Shown piece by piece: positions 24,398-32,194 of a DNA stretch of 64,000 nucleotides. Under the pieces are notes generated by a model that had not been told where the DNA came from, did not search any database, and saw only the letters and a program-made list of their open reading frames with translations. A program made the translations under genes and the position numbers. Source of the DNA: CAMLOF01 sp041913045 (GTDB lineage Bacteria > Pseudomonadota > Gammaproteobacteria > Burkholderiales > Burkholderiaceae_C); assembly GCA_041913045.1 (NCBI GenBank), contig JAYSGB010000012.1, forward strand, positions 1 through 64,000. The letters are read 5' to 3'. Numbering within the stretch: the stretch's first letter is position 1; each line of letters begins with the position of its first letter.

Positions 24398-25842
24398 GAA
24401 GACCTGTCCCTCACTCCAATACGCAAACGCCTGCCACTACCCCCAAGCGACGCTGTGCGGTCTACACCCGAAAGTCCACTGATGAAGGCTTGGACATGGA
24501 ATACAACAGCCTGGAGGCGCAGCGTGATGCGGGGCTTGCCTACATTGCCAGCCAGCGCCATGAAGGCTGGGTCGCTGTGGCCGATGGTTATGACGATGGC
24601 GGCTTCTCGGGTGGCAATATGGAGCGGCCAGCGCTGCGCCGATTGATGGACGATATCGAGGACGGAAAGATCGACATCGTCGTGGTCTACAAAATCGACC
24701 GCCTCACGCGCAGCCTGCCGGACTTCGCGCGACTGGTGGAAGTCTTTGATCGGCACGGAGTCTCGTTCGTGTCTGTGACCCAGCAGTTCAACACCACGAC
24801 GTCGATGGGACGCCTGACGCTCAACATCCTGCTGTCTTTTGCCCAGTTTGAGCGCGAGGTCACCGGCGAGCGCATCCGCGACAAGATTGCCGCCAGCAAG
24901 GCCAAGGGGATGTGGATGGGCGGCGTGCCTCCCTTGGGCTATGACGTCAAGGATCGCAAGCTGGTCGTCAACGAAAGGGAGGCGGTACTGGTACGCGAGA
25001 TTTTCATGCGTTACGCCGAGCATGGATCGGCGGCACGTCTGGTGCGCGAGTTGCAGGTCGAAGGGCACACGACAAAGTCCTGGGAGACCCAGACCGGTAA
25101 GTTCCACCACGGTCGGATCATTGATCAGCAGTACCTGTTCAAGCTGCTGCGTAACCGTCTGTACCTGGGTGAGATCACGCACAAGGGCGAGGTTTTCAAA
25201 GGCCAACACCAGCCCATCATCTCGGCGGCGCAATGGGAGGCGGTCGACGCCATCGTTGCGCAACGCAAGCGCAGTACGACCCGTGACCGCTACAACGAGA
25301 CGCCGGCGCTGCTGGCGGGATTCCTCTATGCACCCGACGGCCAACGCATGCTGCCCACTTACACGCAGAAGAAAAACGGCAAGCGGTACCACTACTACGT
25401 TCCCTACCTGGAAAAGCGCCAGACCGCTGGTGCATCACGCATCCCTGGCCAGCGCAGCATGGGGCCCATGCCGGCCGCTGAAATCGAATCGGCTGTGCTG
25501 ATGCAGGTCCTGCGCGTGTTGCAGGAGCCCGAGATGATCATCGGCGTGTGGCGCGAAGTGCTGGCAATGCAGGAGCAACCCGGACTCGATGAAGCCATGA
25601 TCGTGGTGGCCATGCGCCGTATCGGTGACATCTGGGCGCAGATGTTCCCGGTGGAACAGCACCGCATCATGCGGCTGCTGATCGAGCGTGTGCAACTGCA
25701 CCCGAATGGCCTCGACATTGTCTGGCGTGAAGACGGATGGCACCGATTCCGGCGTGAACTGGCCCAGCACCCCTTTGTGGTGGAGCAGAAAGATGCGCCC
25801 GCCATGGGGCGCCTCGGCCATGATGAAGAGGTGATGGCATGA
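24394..25842 (+). CDS. Large serine recombinase (probable prophage integrase)
   Basis: This 482-aa protein has an N-terminal resolvase catalytic domain with the nucleophile S28 in YTRKSTDE, the arginine-rich KIDRLTRS motif and the FEREVTGERIRDKI helix. A recombinase DNA-binding domain follows, then a coiled region. The usual zinc-ribbon cysteines after LLAGFLYAPDG are absent. Its start overlaps the DUF2924 stop by ATGA. No tyrosine integrase is seen in the window, so this is the likely integrase/excisionase enzyme. Confidence 0.92.
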   Translation: MRRPVPHSNTQTPATTPKRRCAVYTRKSTDEGLDMEYNSLEAQRDAGLAYIASQRHEGWVAVADGYDDGGFSGGNMERPALRRLMDDIEDGKIDIVVVYKIDRLTRSLPDFARLVEVFDRHGVSFVSVTQQFNTTTSMGRLTLNILLSFAQFEREVTGERIRDKIAASKAKGMWMGGVPPLGYDVKDRKLVVNEREAVLVREIFMRYAEHGSAARLVRELQVEGHTTKSWETQTGKFHHGRIIDQQYLFKLLRNRLYLGEITHKGEVFKGQHQPIISAAQWEAVDAIVAQRKRSTTRDRYNETPALLAGFLYAPDGQRMLPTYTQKKNGKRYHYYVPYLEKRQTAGASRIPGQRSMGPMPAAEIESAVLMQVLRVLQEPEMIIGVWREVLAMQEQPGLDEAMIVVAMRRIGDIWAQMFPVEQHRIMRLLIERVQLHPNGLDIVWREDGWHRFRRELAQHPFVVEQKDAPAMGRLGHDEEVMA

Positions 25843-26306
25843 GCCAATCCGCCCCGCAACGCTGCAAGATCGAGATATCCGTGTCGGGTCCGTCGCGTGA
25901 ATACCAGAGCCAGGGCTCGGCGGTGACCTTCGTCCCCTTGACCATCAAGCGTCGTCACACCCGAAAACTGCTGATTGCACCCCCTGGTCAGGAAGATGCC
26001 AAGGTCCGATCGTCATTTGACCTGCCCATGATCCGCACGATCGGCAAGGCCTTCTACTGGCAAAAGCTGCTCGACAGTGCCGAAGTCGCCAACGCGACCG
26101 AACTGGCGCGGCAATTGAAGCTGGAGCCAGGCTGGGTCGCCGAGGTGCTGCGGCTCACGCGCCTCGCACCTGACATCGTGCAGGCCATTTTGGATGGTCG
26201 CCAGCCGCGCCACCTCAATCTTCACGCGATCCGGGGCCGGCAGGCGGACGTTCCTGTGGACTGGGAGGAGCAGCGACGGTTGCTGGAGTTTCGGCCGATG
26301 GCCTGA
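25839..26306 (+). CDS. ParB-like helix-turn-helix protein of the recombinase operon
   Basis: The 155-aa product overlaps the recombinase stop by ATGA. Its C-terminal half carries a ParB/KorB-like HTH (ATELARQLKLEPGWVAEVLR, LTRLAPDIVQAILDGRQP), while its N-terminus is basic (TIKRRHTRKLL). It is probably a DNA-binding accessory of the recombinase. A terminator at 26353 follows, so it closes a four-gene transcription unit. Confidence 0.75.
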   Translation: MSQSAPQRCKIEISVSGPSREYQSQGSAVTFVPLTIKRRHTRKLLIAPPGQEDAKVRSSFDLPMIRTIGKAFYWQKLLDSAEVANATELARQLKLEPGWVAEVLRLTRLAPDIVQAILDGRQPRHLNLHAIRGRQADVPVDWEEQRRLLEFRPMA

Positions 26307-26352
26307 TCACGGCAGAAACAGGTTCTCTTCACCTTCGGCCCCTCATCTGTCC

Positions 26353-26379
26353 GCCTGCGCCCACTGCAGGCGTTTTTTT
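26353..26379 (+). terminator. Rho-independent terminator of the recombinase operon
   Basis: GCCTGC (26353-26358) pairs with GCAGGC (26366-26371) around a 7-nt loop and is followed by G and seven T. It separates the recombination module from the replication module. Confidence 0.8.
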
Positions 26380-26415
26380 CATCTGGATGCTGGCACGGGC
26401 AGCAATTGCCCGATC

Positions 26416-26457
26416 TGCCCACCTTTTGCGTCCACCTTGCCCACCGGTTTGCCCACC
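26416..26457. repeat. GCCCACC direct repeats before the HTH gene
   Basis: GCCCACC occurs at 26417, 26439 and 26451, with GTCCACC at 26430. The starts are 9 to 13 bp apart, near one helix turn, and lie 55-95 bp before the gene at 26512. They could bind a regulator of the replication operon. Confidence 0.45.
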
Positions 26458-26511
26458 CCCTGAATCCCAAACTGCACTCACGTTTTCGCAATCACCTGAA
26501 AGGAGATCAAC

Positions 26512-26724
26512 GTGAGTGTCAAACACCTGAATCAGCGCCAACTGGCTGAGCGCTGGAATGTCGCGGAGGCCACGCTCGAGCGCTGGCGATCCGCCGGCAT
26601 CGGGCCGGTGTACCTGAAATTGCAGGGCCGCGTCCTCTACCGCGTCGAGGACATCGAGGAGTACGAAGCGAGAAGTCTGCACAGCAGCACGTCGTCGCGT
26701 GTGATGGCAGGAGGTGTGGCATGA
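26512..26724 (+). CDS. MerR/excisionase-like helix-turn-helix protein
   Basis: The 70-aa product starts with GTG after AAAGGAG and is one HTH_17-type domain: LNQRQLAERWNVAEATLERW followed by a wing, VYLKLQGRVLYRVEDIEEYE. Such proteins act as excisionases (AlpA/Xis) or early regulators in prophages. It heads the replication cassette and overlaps the next gene by ATGA. Confidence 0.8.
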   Translation: MSVKHLNQRQLAERWNVAEATLERWRSAGIGPVYLKLQGRVLYRVEDIEEYEARSLHSSTSSRVMAGGVA

Positions 26725-27203
26725 ACCTGCGCCATCTGCCCTCTCAGCACGAAGATGTGCTGTCCATCCCGGCTACCGAATTGGCCGCTTTCGATGCCCG
26801 CAGCCTGTTCCAGCTGAAGACGCTGGTCGCCGACCGCCTGGCCACTGCCAAGGCTGAAGTCGATCACATCGAACACGCCCTGAACTTGAAGTATGCCGAG
26901 CGCGCCAAGCACCTGCGCCAGGTCGCCGGCAAAGACAGCGGTGTCGTCCATTTCGATGACGGCGAGGTGCGCATCACGGCCGACCTGCCCAAGAAAGTCG
27001 AATGGGATCAGGCGCTGCTGGCCAACCTGGATGCGCGCATTGCCGCCAACGGCGACAACCCCCGCGAATTTATCGACGTCAGCTATCGCGTCTCAGAGAC
27101 CAAGTTCTCCGCCTGGGCCAGTGCCCTGCGCGAGCAATTCATCCCCGCGCGAACCGTGAAGGTGGGCAAGCCCAGCTTCCGCCTTGCCCTGCTTTCGGAG
27201 TAA
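26721..27203 (+). CDS. Unrecognised early phage protein
   Basis: The 160-aa product has a helical N-terminal half (FQLKTLVADRLATAKAEVDH) and a mixed C-terminus. No family is recognised. Its start overlaps the HTH gene by ATGA, and it precedes the Sak4-like ATPase cassette, so a role in recombination or replication is plausible but unproven. Confidence 0.75.
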   Translation: MNLRHLPSQHEDVLSIPATELAAFDARSLFQLKTLVADRLATAKAEVDHIEHALNLKYAERAKHLRQVAGKDSGVVHFDDGEVRITADLPKKVEWDQALLANLDARIAANGDNPREFIDVSYRVSETKFSAWASALREQFIPARTVKVGKPSFRLALLSE

Positions 27204-27208
27204 TCACC

Positions 27209-27493
27209 ATGTTCAAAAACCTCATCGAATCCCTGCGCAAGAAAACCTTGTCCCTGTCGGACCTGCCGGAAACCATCCGCGTCCCGGGTCACGCCGGGCA
27301 GACCGACATCGACCGCCTTCCCCTCGATCAGGCATCCGTCGATGACCTGGCCTTCGCTATCCAGGGCCTGGAAGCCCGCTCGTCTGAGATCTCCTGCCAG
27401 TTGCATTCCTTGCGCCGCCTGCACGATCTGGCCCGCGCCCGGGGCGCGCTCGGCAGGGACAAGGTCACAGAGATCTTTGGTGGGGATGTCTGA
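27209..27493 (+). CDS. Unrecognised small early protein
   Basis: The 94-aa product begins MFKNLIESLRKKTLSLSDLP and is mainly helical, with a basic N-terminus. No family is recognised. ATG 27209 follows the previous stop by 5 bp, and the stop lies 1 nt before the Sak4-like gene. Confidence 0.7.
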   Translation: MFKNLIESLRKKTLSLSDLPETIRVPGHAGQTDIDRLPLDQASVDDLAFAIQGLEARSSEISCQLHSLRRLHDLARARGALGRDKVTEIFGGDV

Positions 27494-27494
27494 T

Positions 27495-28298
27495 ATGAGC
27501 TTCCCCTTCATCACCGCCGAGCAGCGCCTCGCAGAAAAGCGAGGCTCCAAGGGCGTCATTCTTGGGCCATCAGGTGTGGGCAAAACCACGCTGCTCAAAA
27601 CCGCCGATGCGACCCGCACCCTGTTCATTGACCTGGAGGCTGGCGATCTGGCCGTGCTGGATTGGCCTGGCGACAGCGTGCGGCCACGCACCTGGCAGGA
27701 ATGCCGCGATCTGGCCTGCTACATCGGTGGCCCAAACCCCGCGCTGCGTGACGACCAGTCCTACAGCCAGGCGCATTACGACCAAGTGTGTGCCTTGTAT
27801 GGCGATCCCGCCATGCTGGCCAAGTACTCGCTGATCTTTGTGGACTCGATCACGGTTGCGGGGCGCCTGTGTCTGCAGTGGGCCAAGGGGCAGCCGCAGG
27901 CCTTCTCCGAAAAAACCGGCAAGCCCGACACGCGTGGTGCTTATGGCCTGCATGCCAGCGAACTGGTCGGGTGGCTCACCCAGTTGCAGCATGTCCGTGA
28001 CAAGGACATCTGGCTGGTCGGGATCCTCGACGAAAAGCTCGATGACTTCAACCGCAAGGTGTTCAGCCCTCAGATCGAAGGCTCCAAAGCCGCGCTGGAA
28101 CTGCCCGGCATTGTCGATCAGGTCATCTCGATGGTGGTGCTCAAGTCGGATGACGGCACCCCTTATCGCGCCTTCGTCTGCCAGCACATCAATCCCTGGG
28201 GCTACCCCGCCAAAGACCGTTCCGGACGACTGGAAGTCGTCGAGGAGCCGCATCTGGGCCGCCTCATTTCCAAGATCACTGCGCCGCGCGCGCAATAA
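27495..28298 (+). CDS. Sak4-like RecA-fold ATPase (AAA_24), probable ssDNA annealing protein
   Basis: The 267-aa product is a bare RecA/AAA core: Walker A GPSGVGKTT at about residues 24-32, a beta strand LFIDLEAGD, and Walker B SLIFVDSIT. It matches the AAA_24 family, which includes phage Sak4 single-strand annealing proteins. The following gene resembles the ssDNA-binding partners often found beside Sak4, and a helicase and Cas4-like nuclease complete the cassette. ATG 27486 is an alternative start, but too close to the ribosome site. Confidence 0.8.
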   Translation: MSFPFITAEQRLAEKRGSKGVILGPSGVGKTTLLKTADATRTLFIDLEAGDLAVLDWPGDSVRPRTWQECRDLACYIGGPNPALRDDQSYSQAHYDQVCALYGDPAMLAKYSLIFVDSITVAGRLCLQWAKGQPQAFSEKTGKPDTRGAYGLHASELVGWLTQLQHVRDKDIWLVGILDEKLDDFNRKVFSPQIEGSKAALELPGIVDQVISMVVLKSDDGTPYRAFVCQHINPWGYPAKDRSGRLEVVEEPHLGRLISKITAPRAQ

Positions 28299-28312
28299 GC
28301 AGGAGAGTATTC

Positions 28313-28933
28313 ATGAACAGCTACAGCAACAACGCCGCCTGGAATGACTTCAACGATGCCGAAGACCAGCGCGAGTACGCCCTGATCCCACCCAAAACCC
28401 TGGCCAAGGTCATCATGGCCATTCGCCCGGGTGGGTATGACGATCCAAGCCAAGGCTGGACTGGCGGTTACGCGACCCGTTCCGACAAGACCGGTGCGAT
28501 CTATCTCAACGCCAAGTTCACCATTCTGGAAGGACCGTTTGCCAAACGCGTGGTGTTCGGGCTGATTGGCCTGTCCAGTCCCAAGGGCCCGGAGTGGACT
28601 CATATCGGACGCAGCTTCCTGCGCGCCATTCTGAACTCGGCACGAGGCATACATCCGGCAGACAACTCGCCACAGGCGCAGAGTGCGCGCCGCATCAAGG
28701 GCTTTGCCGATCTGGATGGTGTGGAGTTTGTCGCCCGCATTGATGTCGAGAAGGATCAGAACGGCGACGACAAGAACGTGATCAAGGCCGCCATTCAGCC
28801 GGATCACAAAGAGTATGCCGTGCTGATGGGGCAGCCGATGCGCACCCCAAGCCAAGCGCCTTCGGCTCCCGCCGGTACGCCCCCTATGACATCGGCGCCA
28901 GCCGTTCCCACTCGTCCTGCCTGGGCGCAATAA
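28313..28933 (+). CDS. Candidate ssDNA-binding partner of the Sak4-like protein
   Basis: The 206-aa product has a beta-rich core (AIYLNAKFTILEGPFAKRVV, FADLDGVEFVARIDV) that may be an OB fold, and a disordered Pro/Ala/Thr-rich C-terminus ending PTRPAWAQ. That plan, fold plus flexible tail, is typical of phage single-strand-binding proteins. It resembles DUF669-type recombination partners. Assignment rests on position and composition, not on a firm motif. Confidence 0.6.
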   Translation: MNSYSNNAAWNDFNDAEDQREYALIPPKTLAKVIMAIRPGGYDDPSQGWTGGYATRSDKTGAIYLNAKFTILEGPFAKRVVFGLIGLSSPKGPEWTHIGRSFLRAILNSARGIHPADNSPQAQSARRIKGFADLDGVEFVARIDVEKDQNGDDKNVIKAAIQPDHKEYAVLMGQPMRTPSQAPSAPAGTPPMTSAPAVPTRPAWAQ

Positions 28934-28945
28934 GGAGGACTACCC

Positions 28946-30628
28946 ATGATGCTGCGTCCTCGGCAGCGGGAATTCGTCACCCGCTGCGTCACGGCCCTGA
29001 AAGCCCATGGCAACACCCTCGGTGTGGCGCCGACCGGTGCAGGCAAGACGATCTGCCTGTCCGGCACCGCCGGGGAGTTTCTTCAACATCCGGACGCCAA
29101 GGCCTGCATCTTGGCGCACCGCGACGAATTGACCGCGCAAAACCTGGCCAAGTTTGGCCGCGTCAATCCGCACGTCAGCACCTCGGTCTTCGATGCTCAC
29201 CAGAAATCGTGGTCGGGTCAAGCCACCTTTGCCATGGTGCAAACCTTGGCACGCAACCTGGGGCAGATGCCCACGCTGGACATGCTGGTGATCGACGAGG
29301 CTCACCACTGCGCGGCGCCCACCTACCGGCAGGTCATCGACTCGGTCCTGGCCAAGAACCCGCATGCGCTGATTTACGGCGTGACTGCTACGCCCAATCG
29401 CGGGGATGGCAAGGGCCTGCGTGAGGTGTTCTCCAATATCGCAGACCAGATCAGGTTGGGCGAGCTGATCCGCTCTGGGCATTTGGTGCCACCGCGCACC
29501 TTCGTGGTCGATGTCGGAACGCGTGACGCACTCGACGGCGTGCGCAAACTGACTGACGACTACGATATGAATGCCGTGGCGTCGATCATGAACACCACGC
29601 CTGTCAATGCGGCGGTGGTCCAGCATTGGCTCGAGCATGCCGCCCGTCGCAAGACCATTGCCTTTGCCGCCACCGTCGATCACGCCTATGCGGTTTGCCA
29701 TGCATTCATTGCAGCAGGGGTGAAGGCCGCCGTGGTTCATGGCGAGATGACGCCTGCAGAACGTCAGTCCACGCTGAGGTCCTATGAATCTGGCGATGTA
29801 ACGGTGCTGGTCAATGTCGCCGTGCTCACAGAAGGGTACGACTACACGCCCACCTCCTGCATCGTGCTGCTGCGCCCCAGCTCCTACAAGTCCACGTTGA
29901 TCCAGATGGTCGGACGCGGCCTGCGCGTGGTCGACCCTGCCGAGCACCCTGGCGTCATCAAGACCGATTGCGTGGTGCTGGACTTTGGCACCGCCTCTCT
30001 GCGCCATGGCAGTCTGGAGCAGGAAGTCGATCTGGATGGTTTTGCCGGTGATGGCGAGGCGCCGACCAAGCGCTGTCCGCAGTGCGATGCCGAAGTGCCG
30101 ATGGCCAGTCGCGAGTGTCCGCTCTGTGGCCACAGCTTTGCCAAGGCGATCGAGGAAGCGCGTCACCAAATCAGCGATTTTGTGATGACCGAAATCGATC
30201 TGCTCAAGCGCTCCAACTTCGCCTGGTGCGACCTTTTCGGCGACGACTGCGCGCTGCTGGCCACCGGTTTCAAAGCCTGGGCGGGTGTCTTCTTCCTGGG
30301 TGGGCGTTGGTACGCGGTGGGTGGTGCCGAAAAGTTGTCTCCTCGCTTGTTGGGTGCAGGGGAGCGCACGGTCTGCCTGGCCCAGGCCAATGACTGGCTC
30401 AACGACCAGGAAGTTGACGATGCCGCTCACAAGACCCGTCGCTGGTTGCAGGAGTCGCCCACACCTGGGCAACTGCGTTACCTGCCTGCGCCGCTGCGCG
30501 CGGATTTCAGCCTGACCCGTTATCAGGTCTCAGCGCTGTTGACCTTCCAGTTCAACAAGGCGGCCATCCAGCGCCTGGTTACCGCAGCCAACGATGCGGT
30601 GATGGCCGAGTTTCGGGAGGCTGCTTGA
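28946..30628 (+). CDS. SF2 DEAD/DEAH-box helicase
   Basis: This 560-aa protein has Walker A APTGAGKT (28-35), Walker B DEAH (117-120), motif III GVTATPNR and motif VI QMVGRGLR, so both RecA-like lobes are complete. A zinc ribbon follows (CPQCDAEVPMASRECPLCG). The C-terminal 150 residues have no recognised fold. AAGGAGG precedes the start. It probably unwinds or remodels DNA in phage replication or recombination. Confidence 0.9.
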   Translation: MMLRPRQREFVTRCVTALKAHGNTLGVAPTGAGKTICLSGTAGEFLQHPDAKACILAHRDELTAQNLAKFGRVNPHVSTSVFDAHQKSWSGQATFAMVQTLARNLGQMPTLDMLVIDEAHHCAAPTYRQVIDSVLAKNPHALIYGVTATPNRGDGKGLREVFSNIADQIRLGELIRSGHLVPPRTFVVDVGTRDALDGVRKLTDDYDMNAVASIMNTTPVNAAVVQHWLEHAARRKTIAFAATVDHAYAVCHAFIAAGVKAAVVHGEMTPAERQSTLRSYESGDVTVLVNVAVLTEGYDYTPTSCIVLLRPSSYKSTLIQMVGRGLRVVDPAEHPGVIKTDCVVLDFGTASLRHGSLEQEVDLDGFAGDGEAPTKRCPQCDAEVPMASRECPLCGHSFAKAIEEARHQISDFVMTEIDLLKRSNFAWCDLFGDDCALLATGFKAWAGVFFLGGRWYAVGGAEKLSPRLLGAGERTVCLAQANDWLNDQEVDDAAHKTRRWLQESPTPGQLRYLPAPLRADFSLTRYQVSALLTFQFNKAAIQRLVTAANDAVMAEFREAA

Positions 30629-31071
30629 GATGTGCTGTGTGCGCCCGTCAAGCCAAAGGCCTGGGGTATTTCAACCCACGCTTACGGCGCTCCGACCCCC
30701 GCCGCTACAACGACCGGTGGGTGTTCTGCTCCATGAGGTGCCAGAACGCCTTCTCCCGGCTGATGGAGCGCCTGACCCCGTTTCAGGAGGATGCCGTGAT
30801 TGATCCCAGCGACATGGAGATCGCCGCCATGCAATCGGCACTGGCTCCCTTGGGTGAGTACGTCGCCTCCATCGGCATGGATCGCCCTTTAGCCGACTAC
30901 GGTAAGGATGAAGTCCTGCGTCTGGTGGAGGTCGTGGTCGACGCCTATCAGGCCCACATGTTGGCCGAGCACGAACGCATAGTCGAGCGCGATCGCACTT
31001 TCTTTGAACAACTCGCCAGCCGCAAGGCCACTGCCAGCACGGGTGGCGATCACCACAGGATTCCATTTTGA
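30625..31071 (+). CDS. Small zinc-finger phage protein (DUF6511-like)
   Basis: The 148-aa product appears to start at TTG 30625, which overlaps the helicase stop and follows GGGAGG. A treble-clef-like zinc finger is formed by CAVCARQAKG and FCSMRCQNAF, followed by a helical C-terminus. This resembles the DUF6511 group of phage proteins; the name is tentative. It lies between the helicase and the nuclease. Confidence 0.65.
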   Translation: MRCAVCARQAKGLGYFNPRLRRSDPRRYNDRWVFCSMRCQNAFSRLMERLTPFQEDAVIDPSDMEIAAMQSALAPLGEYVASIGMDRPLADYGKDEVLRLVEVVVDAYQAHMLAEHERIVERDRTFFEQLASRKATASTGGDHHRIPF

Positions 31072-31853
31072 TGATCGACCTGAACCATCAACCCAAATTT
31101 CACGAGCAGGTGTCAATGCTGCTGGATGCAGCCTTGCAAGCCGAGCGCAGCCAGCAGGCCCGCCGGCGCTATCTGGGCGCCTCACGCCTCGGTGTGCCCT
31201 GCGAGCGCGCCCTGCAATACGAGTACGTCGACGCGCCGGTGGACGACGGTGCCGAGCTGCCGGGTCGCACGCTGCGGATCTTTGAAGTCGGCCATGTCAT
31301 GGAGGACCTGGCCATTCGCTGGCTGCGCCTGGCTGGCTTCGACCTCTACACCCGCAAGCAGGATGGCGAGCAATTTGGCTTCTCCGTCGCGGGTGGTCGC
31401 ATCCAGGGGCATATCGACGGCGTAATCGCTGGTGCTCCTGCCGACCTGGGTTTGTCGTTTCCCATGCTCTGGGAGTGCAAGACCATGAACGACAAACACT
31501 GGCGCGACACCGCCAAAAAGGGCGTGACCGTGACCAAGCCGATCTACGCCGCGCAAATGGCGATCTATCAGGCGTACATGGAGCCGAGCATCCCCGGCAT
31601 CGCGTCTCAGCCTGCGTTGTTCACCGCCATCAACAAGGACACCCAGGAGCTTTGGTTGGAGCTGGTGCCGTTTGATGCAGCGCTTGCGCAGCGCATGTCT
31701 GATCGCGCTGTCAAAGTCATCCAGGCGACCGAGGCTGGTGAATTGCTGCCGCGCGTGGCGTCTGAGCCGAGTTTCTACGAGTGCAAGTACTGCGCCTGGG
31801 CGCGTCGGTGTTGGCGCGAGCAGGGTGTGAGCGCATCGGGGGTGAAGTCATGA
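31071..31853 (+). CDS. Cas4-like PD-(D/E)XK exonuclease with Fe-S cysteines
   Basis: The 260-aa product has the nuclease core in order: GHIDGVI, WECKTMN (the ExK pair) and QMAIYQAYM. One cysteine near residue 44 (GVPCERAL) and the C-terminal CKYCAWARRCW give the four-cysteine Fe-S cluster of Cas4/AddB-like nucleases. It likely resects DNA ends for annealing by the Sak4-like protein. It starts on the last base of the previous stop. Confidence 0.85.
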   Translation: MIDLNHQPKFHEQVSMLLDAALQAERSQQARRRYLGASRLGVPCERALQYEYVDAPVDDGAELPGRTLRIFEVGHVMEDLAIRWLRLAGFDLYTRKQDGEQFGFSVAGGRIQGHIDGVIAGAPADLGLSFPMLWECKTMNDKHWRDTAKKGVTVTKPIYAAQMAIYQAYMEPSIPGIASQPALFTAINKDTQELWLELVPFDAALAQRMSDRAVKVIQATEAGELLPRVASEPSFYECKYCAWARRCWREQGVSASGVKS

Positions 31854-32194
31854 ATGCGCGTCTTCCTCAACCCGTCATCGAGTCATTGACGGTGACCGCC
31901 CGTCGCCAGAAACCCTTGATTGGTGCATCCCTGCTGGAGCGTCTGCTGCTGCGCCATGTGGCTGTGGTGTGTCCGGAGTCGCGACTGGTCGTAGCTGTTA
32001 TCAAACAGGCGTTCATTGACCTGTGCTCGCCCTCGAAACATCTGCGCACTGAGGCCAGACGTTTCTTTCGAGACGGGCGCCTGGAGCTGTGGTGCGACCA
32101 GGTCGGTCTGTCCCCCAACTTCATGCGAGAGATCGCGACCAAGGCGGGCTACTTGAATCCGGCAGACACCGATGAAGGAGGTGTCCATGCTTGA
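31850..32194 (+). CDS. Unrecognised small phage protein
   Basis: The 114-aa product overlaps the nuclease stop by ATGA. It is mainly helical and contains a region like an HTH (DQVGLSPNFMREIATKAG). No family is recognised. Its end overlaps the primase start by 8 bp. Confidence 0.7.
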   Translation: MNARLPQPVIESLTVTARRQKPLIGASLLERLLLRHVAVVCPESRLVVAVIKQAFIDLCSPSKHLRTEARRFFRDGRLELWCDQVGLSPNFMREIATKAGYLNPADTDEGGVHA

